This document shows positions 52,850-60,726 of a stretch of 64,000 nt of DNA, in pieces. The DNA is from Flavonifractor sp. An10. GTDB lineage: Bacteria; Bacillota; Clostridia; Oscillospirales; Oscillospiraceae. The notes beneath the pieces are model-generated. The model searched no databases. It saw only the letters and a list, made by a program, of their open reading frames with translations, and was not told the origin of the DNA. Position 1 is the stretch's first letter; each line of letters starts with the position of its first letter. The position numbers were made by a program, and so were the translations under genes. Location: positions 248,001-312,000 of the forward strand of contig NZ_NFMB01000006.1 in NCBI RefSeq assembly GCF_002161215.1, read 5' to 3'.

Positions 52850-54337
52850 ATGGACATGCACATGAAACAGAGAATCGGCGCACTGCTGACGGCGGGCCTG
52901 GTGGCCCTGCCCCTGGCCGTGCCCGCCCGGGCGGCGGCGTACACCGACCTGCCCGAGAGCCACTGGGCCTATGAGACCATGAGCCGGGCCGCCGGCCTGG
53001 GGATCCTCCAGGGCACCGGCGGCGGGGCCATGAACCCCTCCGGCGCCCTGAGCTGGGGGCAGTTCCTGGCCATGACGGCCCGCACCTTCGCCCCCGGCGC
53101 CTACGACGCCGCTGTGGCGGACGGGGAGGCCTGGGATCAGGCGGGCTACACCGCCGCGGTGGAGGCCCGCCTGCTGCGGGAGCGGGACGGCCTGCCCGTG
53201 TCCTACGACAGCCTGGGGCAGCCGGTGACCCGGCAGGACGCCGCCGTGGTGCTGGCCCGGGCCCTGCCGGAAGCGGACAGCTACTACGACTGGAGCTGGG
53301 AGGAGCCGGTGGATCCCGCCGCCCTCACCGACTGGGGGCAGATGGATGAGCTGCACCAGGAGGCGGTGGCCGCCCTGGCGGAGCAGCACATCATCACCGG
53401 CAAGGCCGACGGCTCCTTCGGCTGTGCCGATACCCTCCAGCGGGCCGACGGAGCCACCCTGATCGTCCGGGCGCTGGAAAAGGTGGACGCCAGCCGCAGC
53501 GGGGAGGAGAAGACCGTCACCATCCGCGCGGTGGACAGCACCACCGGCCAGGCCATCCTGCCCGACCAGACCATGGAGCTGACGGTGAACGCCGCCCTGT
53601 CCGTGGTGGCCAACGAGCTGGATGTGGGCTACTACAGCTACGACTATACCGGCCAGAGCGTGGACGCGGTGAGCACCGCCTGCGACACCTACACCCTCGC
53701 CTTCACCCCCATGACGGACAGCGAGATCCAGGAGGCGCAGTTCTGGGAGCAGGTGGAGCAGGGCACCGCCACCTGGGACGACTACTATCTCCAGGACTTC
53801 TGGCTCACATACCAGGGAGAGAACCCCCGCAAGTGCCTGCTCCTCTTCGGCGACCAGAACAAGCGGCGCTTTGCCAACGAGGCGGAGGCCCAGGCGGCCA
53901 TGACCACGGTGATCATCCCGGTGTGGAAGCTGGTGAACGGCCAGAAGGCGGCCTCCACCATGAGCCTCTCCGTCCACAGCGCCATCGCCCAGGACGTGGT
54001 GGAGATCTTCACCGAGATCTACAACGACCCGGAGCAGTTCCCCATCCACGACGTGGGCGGCTACTCCTGGCGGGGGGACACCGCCACCGGCGAGCACAAC
54101 TGCGGCACCGCCATCGACATCAACGCCAACGAGAACTACCAAATCCGCGACGGCCAGATTGAGGCCGGCAGCTGCTGGGAGCCGGGCACCAACCCCTATT
54201 CCATCGCCCCCGGCTCCTCCGTGGTGCGCATCTTCGCCGAGCACGGCTGGAGCTGGGGCGGAGACGCCTGGGCCTACAGCAGCGACGACTCCGAGGGCTA
54301 CCACGACTATATGCACTTCTCCTATCTGGGCGAGTAA
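52850..54337 (+). CDS. SLH-domain protein with C-terminal M15-type peptidase domain
   Basis: 495 residues, secreted (signal about 1-29). SLH-like segments at about 30-80 (YTDLPESHWAYETMSRAAGLGILQG) and 150-205 (EAVAALAEQHIITGKADGSFG). A beta linker (about 210-275) precedes a C-terminal metallopeptidase of the M15 (VanY/LD-carboxypeptidase) kind, with ligands in GEHNCGTAIDINAN and YHDYMHFSY and acidic SSDDSEG between. Probable peptidoglycan stem-peptide hydrolase at the surface. Three ATG codons (52850, 52856, 52862) are possible; 52856 has the best spacing to GGGAG. It lies 42 bases after the SLH fragment. Confidence 0.82.
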   Translation: MDMHMKQRIGALLTAGLVALPLAVPARAAAYTDLPESHWAYETMSRAAGLGILQGTGGGAMNPSGALSWGQFLAMTARTFAPGAYDAAVADGEAWDQAGYTAAVEARLLRERDGLPVSYDSLGQPVTRQDAAVVLARALPEADSYYDWSWEEPVDPAALTDWGQMDELHQEAVAALAEQHIITGKADGSFGCADTLQRADGATLIVRALEKVDASRSGEEKTVTIRAVDSTTGQAILPDQTMELTVNAALSVVANELDVGYYSYDYTGQSVDAVSTACDTYTLAFTPMTDSEIQEAQFWEQVEQGTATWDDYYLQDFWLTYQGENPRKCLLLFGDQNKRRFANEAEAQAAMTTVIIPVWKLVNGQKAASTMSLSVHSAIAQDVVEIFTEIYNDPEQFPIHDVGGYSWRGDTATGEHNCGTAIDINANENYQIRDGQIEAGSCWEPGTNPYSIAPGSSVVRIFAEHGWSWGGDAWAYSSDDSEGYHDYMHFSYLGE

Positions 54338-54359
54338 CGCCGCCCCGGCGGACAAAAAA

Positions 54360-54389
54360 GGGGGCTGATTCCATCTGGAATCAGCCCCC
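54360..54389. terminator. hairpin between M15 gene and GNAT gene
   Basis: Perfect 13-bp stem (54360-54372 / 54377-54389), ATCT loop. On the minus strand it is followed by TTTTTTG, so it serves the GNAT transcript best. Confidence 0.8.
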
Positions 54390-54390
54390 A

Positions 54391-54604
54391 CAGCCTGTCG
54401 AAAAACCCTCCCCGAAGGAAAGCCTCGCAGAGTTCGCGCCCGCAGGCGCGAATGAAGTCAAATCCGTTTTCAGCCGCGACATGTGCGCGGCTGAAAACAC
54501 TTCTCGGCCCACAAGTGTGAGGCTTGGCCACTTATAGGGGGCAAACCTTGCGCGCAGTGGGCCGCAGTCTTTTCAAAAAAGCGGCCTGGCCGCTTTTTTG
54601 ACAG
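54391..54604 (-). repeat. structured dispersed element, copy C
   Basis: Reads on the minus strand directly after the GNAT stop codon. P1: 13-bp stem 54573-54585/54589-54601. P2: CGGCCCAC/GTGGGCCG. GAGAAG linker. P3: perfect 13-bp stem 54466-54478/54486-54498 with a CACATGT loop. P4: CGCGC/GCGCG. Tail identical over 17 bases to copies A and B (54419-54435), then a TTTTTCGACAGGCTG end. P2 and P3 stem sequences are unrelated to A and B, yet fully paired. Confidence 0.75.
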
Positions 54605-55072
54605 TCACAGGGGATAGCGGTAGATCTTCTCCGTGTGGCCATGGCCCACCGGGGCGTCTCCCACAAACTCCCAGCCGGTCTTTTCGTAGTAGTCCTCCAG
54701 CTCGGTGATCAGGTAGAGCCAGTCATAGCGGCCCAGCGCCCGGGCCGCCTCGATGCTGGCGCGCTGAAGCGCCTGCCCGATGTGCCGGTTGCGGAACGCG
54801 GGATCCACGTACAGCACCGCCATCCAGGGGGAGAGATCCTGCCGGGTCTTGCAGTCGTTGCGCCACAGGGCCACCGTCCCCGCCGCCTGCCCGTTCCAGA
54901 GGGCCACCAGCTGCTGGGGCACCGTGTCCCGCAGCATGGAGTGGCGGGTGCGGAAGATGATCTCCTCCAGGGTGTAGCCGTCGGCCCTGGCCCACTCCTC
55001 CCACAGCCAGCGGGAGACCTGTTCGGTGTGCTCCGGCGCGTCCGCCAGATTGAGAATTTGCAGCTCGTCCAT
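54605..55072 (-). CDS. GNAT-family N-acetyltransferase
   Basis: 155 residues. Acetyl-CoA fold with WMAVLYVDPAFRNRHIGQALQRASIEAARAL (the R/Q-x-x-G-x-A loop reads RNRHIGQAL) and YLITELEDYYEKTGWEFVGD. Substrate unknown. ATG 55072 has GGAGG 8 bases upstream. Last gene of a minus-strand run with TIGR04076, TIGR03915 and radical SAM genes; a 68-base gap separates it from them. Confidence 0.85.
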   Translation of the reverse strand: MDELQILNLADAPEHTEQVSRWLWEEWARADGYTLEEIIFRTRHSMLRDTVPQQLVALWNGQAAGTVALWRNDCKTRQDLSPWMAVLYVDPAFRNRHIGQALQRASIEAARALGRYDWLYLITELEDYYEKTGWEFVGDAPVGHGHTEKIYRYPL

Positions 55073-55140
55073 GTTGAAAACCTCCAGCCTGTATTTGCCT
55101 TTGGGATCACCCTGATTATAAGCCCGTCCCCGCGCCCCCG

Positions 55141-55467
55141 TCAAGGCGCCGACGCAGACTGCTCTTCGGCCTCCAGCAGGAAGGTGACAGGCCGCAGGCC
55201 GTCGGTACAGCATACCACACTGGCGCCGTCCTGCTTTTGCCAGGGTGTGTAGGTGGCGCCGCAGGAGAGGGCGGACACAGAGCGGTAGATGTCGATCCAG
55301 GCCCAGGGGCAGAAGCCCGCCGGCATCTCCGCCCCGCCGGTATAGAAAAATGTATCCCCCTCCTGAAAGAAATCACAGACGCACTCCTCCGGCGGCTCGG
55401 ACAGATGCGCCCGGATCAGATCGGGGTAGAACCCCTTGCGCAGCACGGTAATCCTGACCTTTTTCAT
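55141..55467 (-). CDS. TIGR04076-like small protein
   Basis: 108 residues beginning MKKVRITVLRKGFYPDLIRAHL, with CVCDFFQEGDTFFYTGGAEMPAGFCPWAWIDIYRSVSALSCGA and VVCCTDGLRPVTFLLE. The cysteine set (six or more in about 75 residues) recalls the uncharacterised TIGR04076 family. ATG 55467 overlaps the stop of the upstream gene (ATGA), so it is coupled to the DNA-repair-type protein. Function unknown; assignment is by recognition of the sequence pattern. Confidence 0.75.
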   Translation of the reverse strand: MKKVRITVLRKGFYPDLIRAHLSEPPEECVCDFFQEGDTFFYTGGAEMPAGFCPWAWIDIYRSVSALSCGATYTPWQKQDGASVVCCTDGLRPVTFLLEAEEQSASAP

Positions 55468-56240
55468 GGCGTGAGCTCCTTTCTCTCCGCTTCTTCTCTC
55501 TGAAATTCCGTCATGGTGCCCCAGTACCGCTTGGGCATCTGGGTCATGCGGCACCTGGGGTTGTACCGGCCCTCGATGGCGATGGTGTCGTAGAACCGCC
55601 GCCACAGCCGGCGGTACTGCCGCTCCGCCTCCCCCGGCGCGCCGGGGCGGAAGTCCTCCGCCGGCACGATGGCCCAGTTTCCCGGCCGGTGGAGCAGAAC
55701 CTCCTGGTGGGTGCGGTCGTGGAGGACGAAGTTCTCGCCGGGGTAGCGGGCGCAGAAGTGGGGCCGCAGCAGGGGGAGCACCCGGTTCTTGGGTTCAATC
55801 TCCCCCACCAGCACCCCGTCAAGCTCGGAGAAGCGGGTGAAGCCCTTCAGCAGGTGGGCCTCCCCGGTCAGGTGCTGTACCGCCTTCCACACTGCGGCCA
55901 CCCGCTCGTCTGCCAGGCCCCGGGTGAACCCGGGCCCCAGCTGGTAGCCCAGCCGCAGGAAGCGCCACAGGTGGAGCTCCTTCTCCTCCAGGCAGGTGAG
56001 AAAGCCCTGCACCACCAGCCGCTTCCCCTCCGCCCCCAGCTTTTTGTCCAGGGACTGGTATACCCGCCGGGCCCTGGCCTGGTCTGTCCCGATGTGCCGC
56101 TCCGGCCACAGGGTGAGCCGCCCGTCCTCCGGGGTGGAGAAGCTCATGGGCTCCTCCCGGCTGGCGTAGCTGTCAAACACGCAGGTGAGAAATCCGGCGA
56201 AGCTGCCGTCGTACACATAGGAGACCTGTGTCCAGCTCAC
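55464..56240 (-). CDS. TIGR03915-like putative DNA repair/metabolism protein
   Basis: 258 residues beginning VSYVYDGSFAGFLTCVFDSY, with ARRVYQSLDKKLG, LHLWRFLRLGYQLGPG, FLVG-like LDGVLVGEIEPKNRVLPLLRPHFCARYPGENFVLHDRTH and the C-terminal RCRMTQMPKRYWGTMTEFQ. Family members occur beside the radical SAM TIGR03916 protein, sometimes linked to a uracil-DNA glycosylase; no glycosylase domain is seen here. The start is GTG 56240 with GGAGGTG upstream. Encoded just downstream of its radical SAM partner. Confidence 0.8.
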   Translation of the reverse strand: MSWTQVSYVYDGSFAGFLTCVFDSYASREEPMSFSTPEDGRLTLWPERHIGTDQARARRVYQSLDKKLGAEGKRLVVQGFLTCLEEKELHLWRFLRLGYQLGPGFTRGLADERVAAVWKAVQHLTGEAHLLKGFTRFSELDGVLVGEIEPKNRVLPLLRPHFCARYPGENFVLHDRTHQEVLLHRPGNWAIVPAEDFRPGAPGEAERQYRRLWRRFYDTIAIEGRYNPRCRMTQMPKRYWGTMTEFQREEAERKELTP

Positions 56241-56264
56241 CTCTAAACACCTCCGGTAATTGAC

Positions 56265-56373
56265 AATTGATAATTGAGAATGGGGGAGCGTGTCGACGCC
56301 CTGCGCGGATCATCTGAACCTACCGGGGCCTCGTCCCCGGAAATTATCAATTATCCATTCTCAATTATCAATT
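56265..56373. repeat. AT-rich inverted repeat spanning the radical SAM gene end
   Basis: Perfect 19-bp inverted repeat (56265-56283 / 56355-56373) around a 71-base GC-rich interior with a CCGGGG/CCCCGG hairpin. The right arm contains the stop codon of the radical SAM gene, so the repeat formed its last codons. Extra copies of AATTATCAATTA lie beside the right arm. Confidence 0.75.
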
Positions 56374-57624
56374 AAACAGGGACAGCTGCTCCGGCTCATG
56401 GCCCGCCAGGGCGGGCCTCTCCAGGGCCACCAGGTGGCGGAGCACCCCATCCGGGTTCACCCGCAGGCCCTCCAGCATCCGTCCGGAGCAGGTGAGGAAG
56501 TACTGGGCCCGCTTGAGCACCACCCCCAGGGTTTTGAGGCCCGAGAAGGTGAGGGGCCCCACCCGCCGGGCGGTGAGGATGCGCCGGGCGGAGCGCACCC
56601 CGATGCCGGGCACCCGCAGCAGGGTCTCGTAATCGGCCCGGTTGACCTCCACCGGGAAAAACTCCAGGTGGCGCAGGGCCCAGGAGCACTTGGGATCCAC
56701 CCGGGGGTCGAAGTTGGGGGCCGTGTCGTCCAGCAGCTCCTCCGCCCGGAAGTGGTAGAACCGCAGCAGCCAGTCCGCCTGGTACAGCCGGTGCTCCCGC
56801 AGCAGGGGCGGCTTGAAATCCGCCCGGGCGGGGAGGAGGGCGCTGTCCGACACCGGCATATAGGCGGAGTAGAACACCCGCTTGAGCTTGTACTTGTCGT
56901 AGAGGGCCTGGGTCAGCGTCAGGATGTGCCTGTCGCTCTCCGGCGTGGCGCCGATGATCATCTGGGTGGACTGGCCCGCCGGGGCAAACCGGGGGGCGTG
57001 GCGGTATTTGGCCAGCTCGCCGCGGCTCTCCCGGATGCCGTCCCGGATCTGGGCCATGGGGGCCAGGATGGCCCCCTTTTCCTTGTCGGGACACAGGCGG
57101 CTGAGGCTGGCCTCGCTGGGCAGCTCGATGTTGACGCTCAGCCGGTCGGCCAGCAGCCCCAGCCGCCGGGTGAGGAGGGGATCGGCCCCGGGGATGGCCT
57201 TGGCGTGGATGTAGCCATAGAAGCCGTACTCCTCCCGCAGGAGCCGGAGGGTCTCGATCATGGCCTCGGTGGTGCGGTCGGGGCCGCCCCACACGGCGGA
57301 GGAGAGGAACAGCCCCTCGATGTAGTTGCGCCGGTAGAAGGCGATGGTGAGCTCCGCCAGCTCCCGGGGGGTGAAGGCCGCCCTCGGCAGGTCGTTGGAG
57401 CGGCGGTTGACGCAGTAGGCGCAGTCGTAGGCGCAGCGGTTGGTCAGCAGCACCTTCAGCAGGGTGACGCACCGGCCGTCGGCGGAGAAGGTGTGGCAGC
57501 AGCCGGCGGCCATGGTGCTGCCCACCCCGCCGGGCCGGGCGGAGCGATCCAGCCCGCTGGAGGTGCAGGCCGCGTCGTACTTGGCCGCGTCGGCCAGGAT
57601 GGTCAGCTTGTCCAGCAGCTCCAC
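56368..57624 (-). CDS. putative DNA modification/repair radical SAM protein (TIGR03916-like)
   Basis: 418 residues. The radical SAM cluster motif is CAYDCAYC in LLTNRCAYDCAYCVNRRSND (about residue 58). It is preceded by the unusual GGVGSTMAAGCCHTF. C-terminal helix-hairpin-helix motifs (NRADYETLLRVPGIGVRSARRILTARR) suggest DNA binding. The start is GTG 57624, 8 bases after a GGGAGGGGGG run, giving family length; an upstream ATG (57654) is less well placed. Works with the TIGR03915 protein encoded next; the reaction is unknown. Confidence 0.85.
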   Translation of the reverse strand: MELLDKLTILADAAKYDAACTSSGLDRSARPGGVGSTMAAGCCHTFSADGRCVTLLKVLLTNRCAYDCAYCVNRRSNDLPRAAFTPRELAELTIAFYRRNYIEGLFLSSAVWGGPDRTTEAMIETLRLLREEYGFYGYIHAKAIPGADPLLTRRLGLLADRLSVNIELPSEASLSRLCPDKEKGAILAPMAQIRDGIRESRGELAKYRHAPRFAPAGQSTQMIIGATPESDRHILTLTQALYDKYKLKRVFYSAYMPVSDSALLPARADFKPPLLREHRLYQADWLLRFYHFRAEELLDDTAPNFDPRVDPKCSWALRHLEFFPVEVNRADYETLLRVPGIGVRSARRILTARRVGPLTFSGLKTLGVVLKRAQYFLTCSGRMLEGLRVNPDGVLRHLVALERPALAGHEPEQLSLFN

Positions 57625-57692
57625 GCCGCTTTCCCCCCTCCCGTTTTTCTCCATTATAACTCGAACATACGTTCTGGTCAAGGGCAAAAAAC

Positions 57693-57720
57693 GCGCCCGA
57701 TCCCTCCGGGGATCGGGCGC
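57693..57720 (-). terminator. terminator of the DUF4358 gene
   Basis: Perfect 12-bp stem (57693-57704 / 57709-57720), then GTTTTTTG on the minus strand. Element B lies between the gene's stop and this hairpin. Confidence 0.8.
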
Positions 57721-57922
57721 TCAGGCTGTCGAAAAAGTGGCGAAGCCACTTTTTCGAGAAAGATTGCATGGCGGAAGGGCCTCGATTTCTTGCGAAATTG
57801 TCGCCCCTTCCACCATGAGAAGTGTCATTTCCGACGCACATGTCGCCGGAAATGACGGATTTTCATTTGATTCCTGCGGCTGCGGCCGCAGGAACTCTGC
57901 GAGGCTTTTTCGACACGCTGCG
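57721..57922 (+). repeat. structured dispersed element, copy B
   Basis: P1: 12-bp stem 57729-57740/57746-57757, one pair changed C-G to T-A relative to copy A. P2 stem near 57768-57815, one mismatch, with inner hairpin ATTTC/GAAAT replacing TTTTC/GAAAA. P3: 57824-57833/57847-57856, loop with CACATGTC. P4: CCTGCGGC/GCCGCAGG. Tail 57892-57908, end CTTTTTCGACACGCTG. It is antisense to the neighbouring DUF4358 transcript. Confidence 0.8.
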
Positions 57923-57932
57923 TGGTCTGGGC

Positions 57933-58790
57933 TCAGGCCTGGGTCTGGGCCTCCACATAGGCGTGGAAGGCCGCCTCGCCGGCGTCGGCGTCCTCGGCGA
58001 TCAGGTAGAAGGCGTAGCCGTTCTCCACCAGGATCCGGGCGTCCTCCACCTTGGGCAGGTTCTGGGACAGATACCAGGAGAAGGTGTCGTGCTGGGCCTG
58101 GCGGTGGGCATCCAGGGCGGCCTTCACGGCCTCCTCGTCGGCGCCCTCGGCCAGCTTGCCGAGCACCAGGGTGTCGGGGGTGGTGTTCATGGAGGTGAAG
58201 GCGATGACCTGCTCAAAGGAGCCCTCGGGCAGCTGGAAGGCCTGCTCGGCCTCGCTGCCCTCGGTGCGCATGGCGTAGGCCATGCCGCTGTCCTCCATGA
58301 TCTGGTAGGCGGCCTTCACCATGGGGTCGTTGTTGGGGGTGGTGATGTCGATGTGGTTCACGTCCAGCTCGGGGTTCAGGTTCACCGTGTAGCCCTCCCA
58401 GCCGTCAAACACGTCGGCGGAGACAAAGGTGACGCCGCCCACCACGGCCACGCCGTCCACCTCCACGGGGGCGTCGTTGACGGTGACGCTGTTGTCGGTG
58501 AAGGACACGGTGATCCGGTTGTCGCCGAAGTAGAACCAGCTCTCGTTGTTCTCCTCGTCCCAGTAGGCGGAGCCGTGGTCGGCCTCGGCCAGCAGGCGCA
58601 GGGGGAGCAGGGTGCCGCCCTCCACGCCGGGGATGCCGGTGAGATCCAGGGTCTCGCCGTTGAGCACCAGGGCGGTGCCGTAGCCGGTGTCGGCGGAGAT
58701 GGGCACGGCGGTCTCCTCCGCCGCCAGGGCGGGGACGGTCATGGAGCCGGCCAGGGCAAGCGTCAGGGCAAGGGTACCGATTTTCTTCAT
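57933..58790 (-). CDS. secreted protein with copper-amine-oxidase-like N-domain and DUF4358
   Basis: 285 residues. Signal peptide about 1-24 (ALAAEE). Residues about 40-145 resemble the small copper amine oxidase N-terminal (stalk) domain used by clostridial surface proteins (LPLRLLAEADHGSAYWDEENNESWFYFGDNRITV, VTFVSADVF). The C-terminal part matches DUF4358: KAAYQIMEDSGMAYAM, VLGKLAEGADEEAVKAALDAHRQAQHDTFSWYL, NGYAFYLIAEDADAGEAAF. ATG 58790 (MKKIG) is preferred because GAAGGAG is 7 bases upstream; ATG 58796 has almost no spacing. Function unknown. Confidence 0.78.
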   Translation of the reverse strand: MKKIGTLALTLALAGSMTVPALAAEETAVPISADTGYGTALVLNGETLDLTGIPGVEGGTLLPLRLLAEADHGSAYWDEENNESWFYFGDNRITVSFTDNSVTVNDAPVEVDGVAVVGGVTFVSADVFDGWEGYTVNLNPELDVNHIDITTPNNDPMVKAAYQIMEDSGMAYAMRTEGSEAEQAFQLPEGSFEQVIAFTSMNTTPDTLVLGKLAEGADEEAVKAALDAHRQAQHDTFSWYLSQNLPKVEDARILVENGYAFYLIAEDADAGEAAFHAYVEAQTQA

Positions 58791-58865
58791 TTCCATTCTC
58801 CTTCTGTGTTGGGGTAAGCAGTCTCTTAGACGGCGCGGCCCGGAAAAAGTTCCCGCTTTTTTTGA

Positions 58866-59342
58866 TTATTTTGCCACCGGGGCGAATTTCCCCCGGATCA
58901 GGCCGCACAGGGCCGCCGGGGCGAGCTCCACCTGGGCGCCGATCTTTCCGGCGCTGACCACGATGGTGTCCAGGCCCTCCACGCTCTCGTCCAGCACGGT
59001 GGGAAACTGCTTCTTCATCCCCACCGGGGAGCAGCCCCCGTGGACGTAGCCGGTGAGGGGGAGCAGCTGGGCCTGTTTGAGCATCTCGATGGACTTCTCC
59101 CCCGCCGCCCGGGCCGCCGCCTTGAGATCCAGCTCCCTTCCCACGGGGATGACGAACACGTGGTATTTTTTGCTGGCCCCCTGGGTCACCAGGGTCTTGC
59201 ACACGCAGGAGGGATCCCGGTCAATGAGGGCGGCCACGCTCACCCCGTCCACCGCCCCGTCGGGGTGGGCGTAGTGGTGGGGGGTGTAGGCCACCTTTTT
59301 CTGGTCTAAAATCCGCATTACGTTGGTTTTTTCCTCCGCCAT
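58866..59342 (-). CDS. ybaK: Cys-tRNA(Pro)/Cys-tRNA(Cys) deacylase YbaK/EbsC
   Basis: 158 residues. Trans-editing enzyme that hydrolyses Cys-tRNA(Pro). Motifs: TNVMRILDQKKVAYTPHHY, DPSCVCKTLVTQG with the catalytic-region Lys, KYHVFVIPVGRELDLKAAARAAG, and GYVHGGCSPVGMKKQFPTVLDES. ATG 59342 follows GGGAGCG; the in-frame start at 59408 would overlap the divergent promoter. Confidence 0.92.
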   Translation of the reverse strand: MAEEKTNVMRILDQKKVAYTPHHYAHPDGAVDGVSVAALIDRDPSCVCKTLVTQGASKKYHVFVIPVGRELDLKAAARAAGEKSIEMLKQAQLLPLTGYVHGGCSPVGMKKQFPTVLDESVEGLDTIVVSAGKIGAQVELAPAALCGLIRGKFAPVAK

Positions 59343-59344
59343 GG

Positions 59345-59372
59345 TTGCATCGCTCCCGTGATCTGGTATAAG
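59345..59372 (+). promoter_or_regulatory. possible promoter of the M42 peptidase gene
   Basis: TTGCAT (59345-59350), 16-bp spacer, TATAAG (59367-59372). It would give a transcript whose 210-base leader contains the repeat below. Confidence 0.45.
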
Positions 59373-59387
59373 ATATATCGTAGGCTG

Positions 59388-59560
59388 GTTTGTCGAAACC
59401 CCCTCCAAGCCGCAGGGTTCGGAGGGAAAGATCGTGTGAAAGAAAACCGTCAGGGTTTTCTTTCGCGTGCAATCAAACGACTTTCTGAACCCGCAGAAAA
59501 GGGTTCAGAAAGTCCGGCAGCTTGTCCCAAAGGGCTTTGGCCCTCTGGGCAAGCTGATCA
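59388..59560 (+). repeat. hairpin repeat, second family (copy H), in the M42 gene leader
   Basis: Matches 2452-2576 in inverted orientation. Perfect 11-bp stem 59438-59448/59454-59464 with GTCAG loop; two base pairs differ from the 2503-2529 stem and both are compensated. A hairpin CTTTCTGAACCC/GGGTTCAGAAAG (about 59481-59512) follows, then a hairpin with arms 59518-59524/59550-59556. The segment has no gene. Confidence 0.65.
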
Positions 59561-59585
59561 TACTACAAAAGAGGAGCGGATGCAA

Positions 59586-60632
59586 ATGCTGAATCTGAAT
59601 ATCGACGAGGGGCGGGGGCAGCTCTTTAACATTGCCCAGCGGCTGCTGGCCATCGACAGCCCCAGCGGCTACACCGAACAGGCGGCCCGGGAGGTGGAGC
59701 AGATCGCCCGGGATCACAGCTACCCCACCCGCCGCACCAACAAGGGCAGCGTGATCGTGTCGGTGCCCGGCCGGGAGAAGGGGAAGAAGCTCGGCCTGTG
59801 CGCCCACATCGACACCCTGGGGCTGATGGTGCGCTCCATCACCGCCGACGGCATGCTGATGACCACCAGAATCGGCGGGCCCATCCTGCCCACCCTGGAT
59901 GGGGAGTACTGCCGCATCCGCACCCGGGAGGGGAAGGTGTACACCGGCACCATCCTGTCTCTATCCCCGGCGGCCCACGTGTTTGACGACGTGCTCACCC
60001 GCCCCCGGGACGAGAAGAACCTGGCGGTGCGCATCGACGAGAAGGTGCGCACCCGGGAGGATGTGGAGGCCCTGGGCATCTGCGCCGGCGACTTCGTGTG
60101 CATCGACCCCAAGACGGAGGTGACGGAGAGCGGCTTCCTCAAGTCCCGCTTCATCGACGACAAGGGCAACGCCGCCTGCCTGCTGACCCTGCTGCGGCTG
60201 ATGCACTTCAACGGCCTGCGCCCCCGGTACGACACGGAGGTGTGCTTCACCGTCCACGAGGAGGTGGGCCACGGCGGCGCCACCCTGCCGGCGGTGGACG
60301 AGCTGCTGGCGGTGGACATGGGCTGCGTGGGGGACGATCTGAGCTGCACCGAGTACCAGGTGTCCATCTGCGCCAAGGACAACAACGGCCCCTATGACTA
60401 CGGCATGGTGACCCGGCTGGTGGAGCTGGCAAAGGCCAACGGGGTGGACTACGCCGTGGACATCTACCCCCACTACGGCTCCGACGTGGCGGCGGCCTGG
60501 CACGCCGGGATGGACGCCCGGGGCGCCCTGATCGGCCCCGGCGTCCACGCCTCCCACGGCATGGAGCGCACCCACTACGACGGGCTGAAGGCCGCCATGG
60601 AGCTGACGGCCCTCTATCTGGAGCTGGCGTAG
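59586..60632 (+). CDS. M42-family metallopeptidase (glutamyl aminopeptidase-like)
   Basis: 348 residues. Dinuclear-zinc aminopeptidase fold: metal ligands in CAHIDTLGLMV, SRFIDDKGNAACLL, CFTVHEEVGHGGA (catalytic Glu-Glu pair), AVDMG and the C-terminal HASHGMERTHYDGL. ATG 59586 (MLNLN) is 9 bases after AGGAG; ATG 59580 is only 3 bases away. Intracellular peptide trimming is the family role; substrate preference unknown. Confidence 0.92.
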   Translation: MLNLNIDEGRGQLFNIAQRLLAIDSPSGYTEQAAREVEQIARDHSYPTRRTNKGSVIVSVPGREKGKKLGLCAHIDTLGLMVRSITADGMLMTTRIGGPILPTLDGEYCRIRTREGKVYTGTILSLSPAAHVFDDVLTRPRDEKNLAVRIDEKVRTREDVEALGICAGDFVCIDPKTEVTESGFLKSRFIDDKGNAACLLTLLRLMHFNGLRPRYDTEVCFTVHEEVGHGGATLPAVDELLAVDMGCVGDDLSCTEYQVSICAKDNNGPYDYGMVTRLVELAKANGVDYAVDIYPHYGSDVAAAWHAGMDARGALIGPGVHASHGMERTHYDGLKAAMELTALYLELA

Positions 60633-60655
60633 GGGAGCGCACCGCGCCCCGCCTC

Positions 60656-60684
60656 TTGTCACAGGAGCAAAGTTTTGATATAAT
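60656..60684 (+). promoter_or_regulatory. promoter of recJ-relA
   Basis: TTGTCA (60656-60661), 17-bp spacer, perfect TATAAT (60679-60684), 42 bases before ATG 60727. Confidence 0.85.
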
Positions 60685-60726
60685 TAAGGGTAATTTTGAG
60701 ATATCCGAAAGGGGGCGGGCGGAGCG

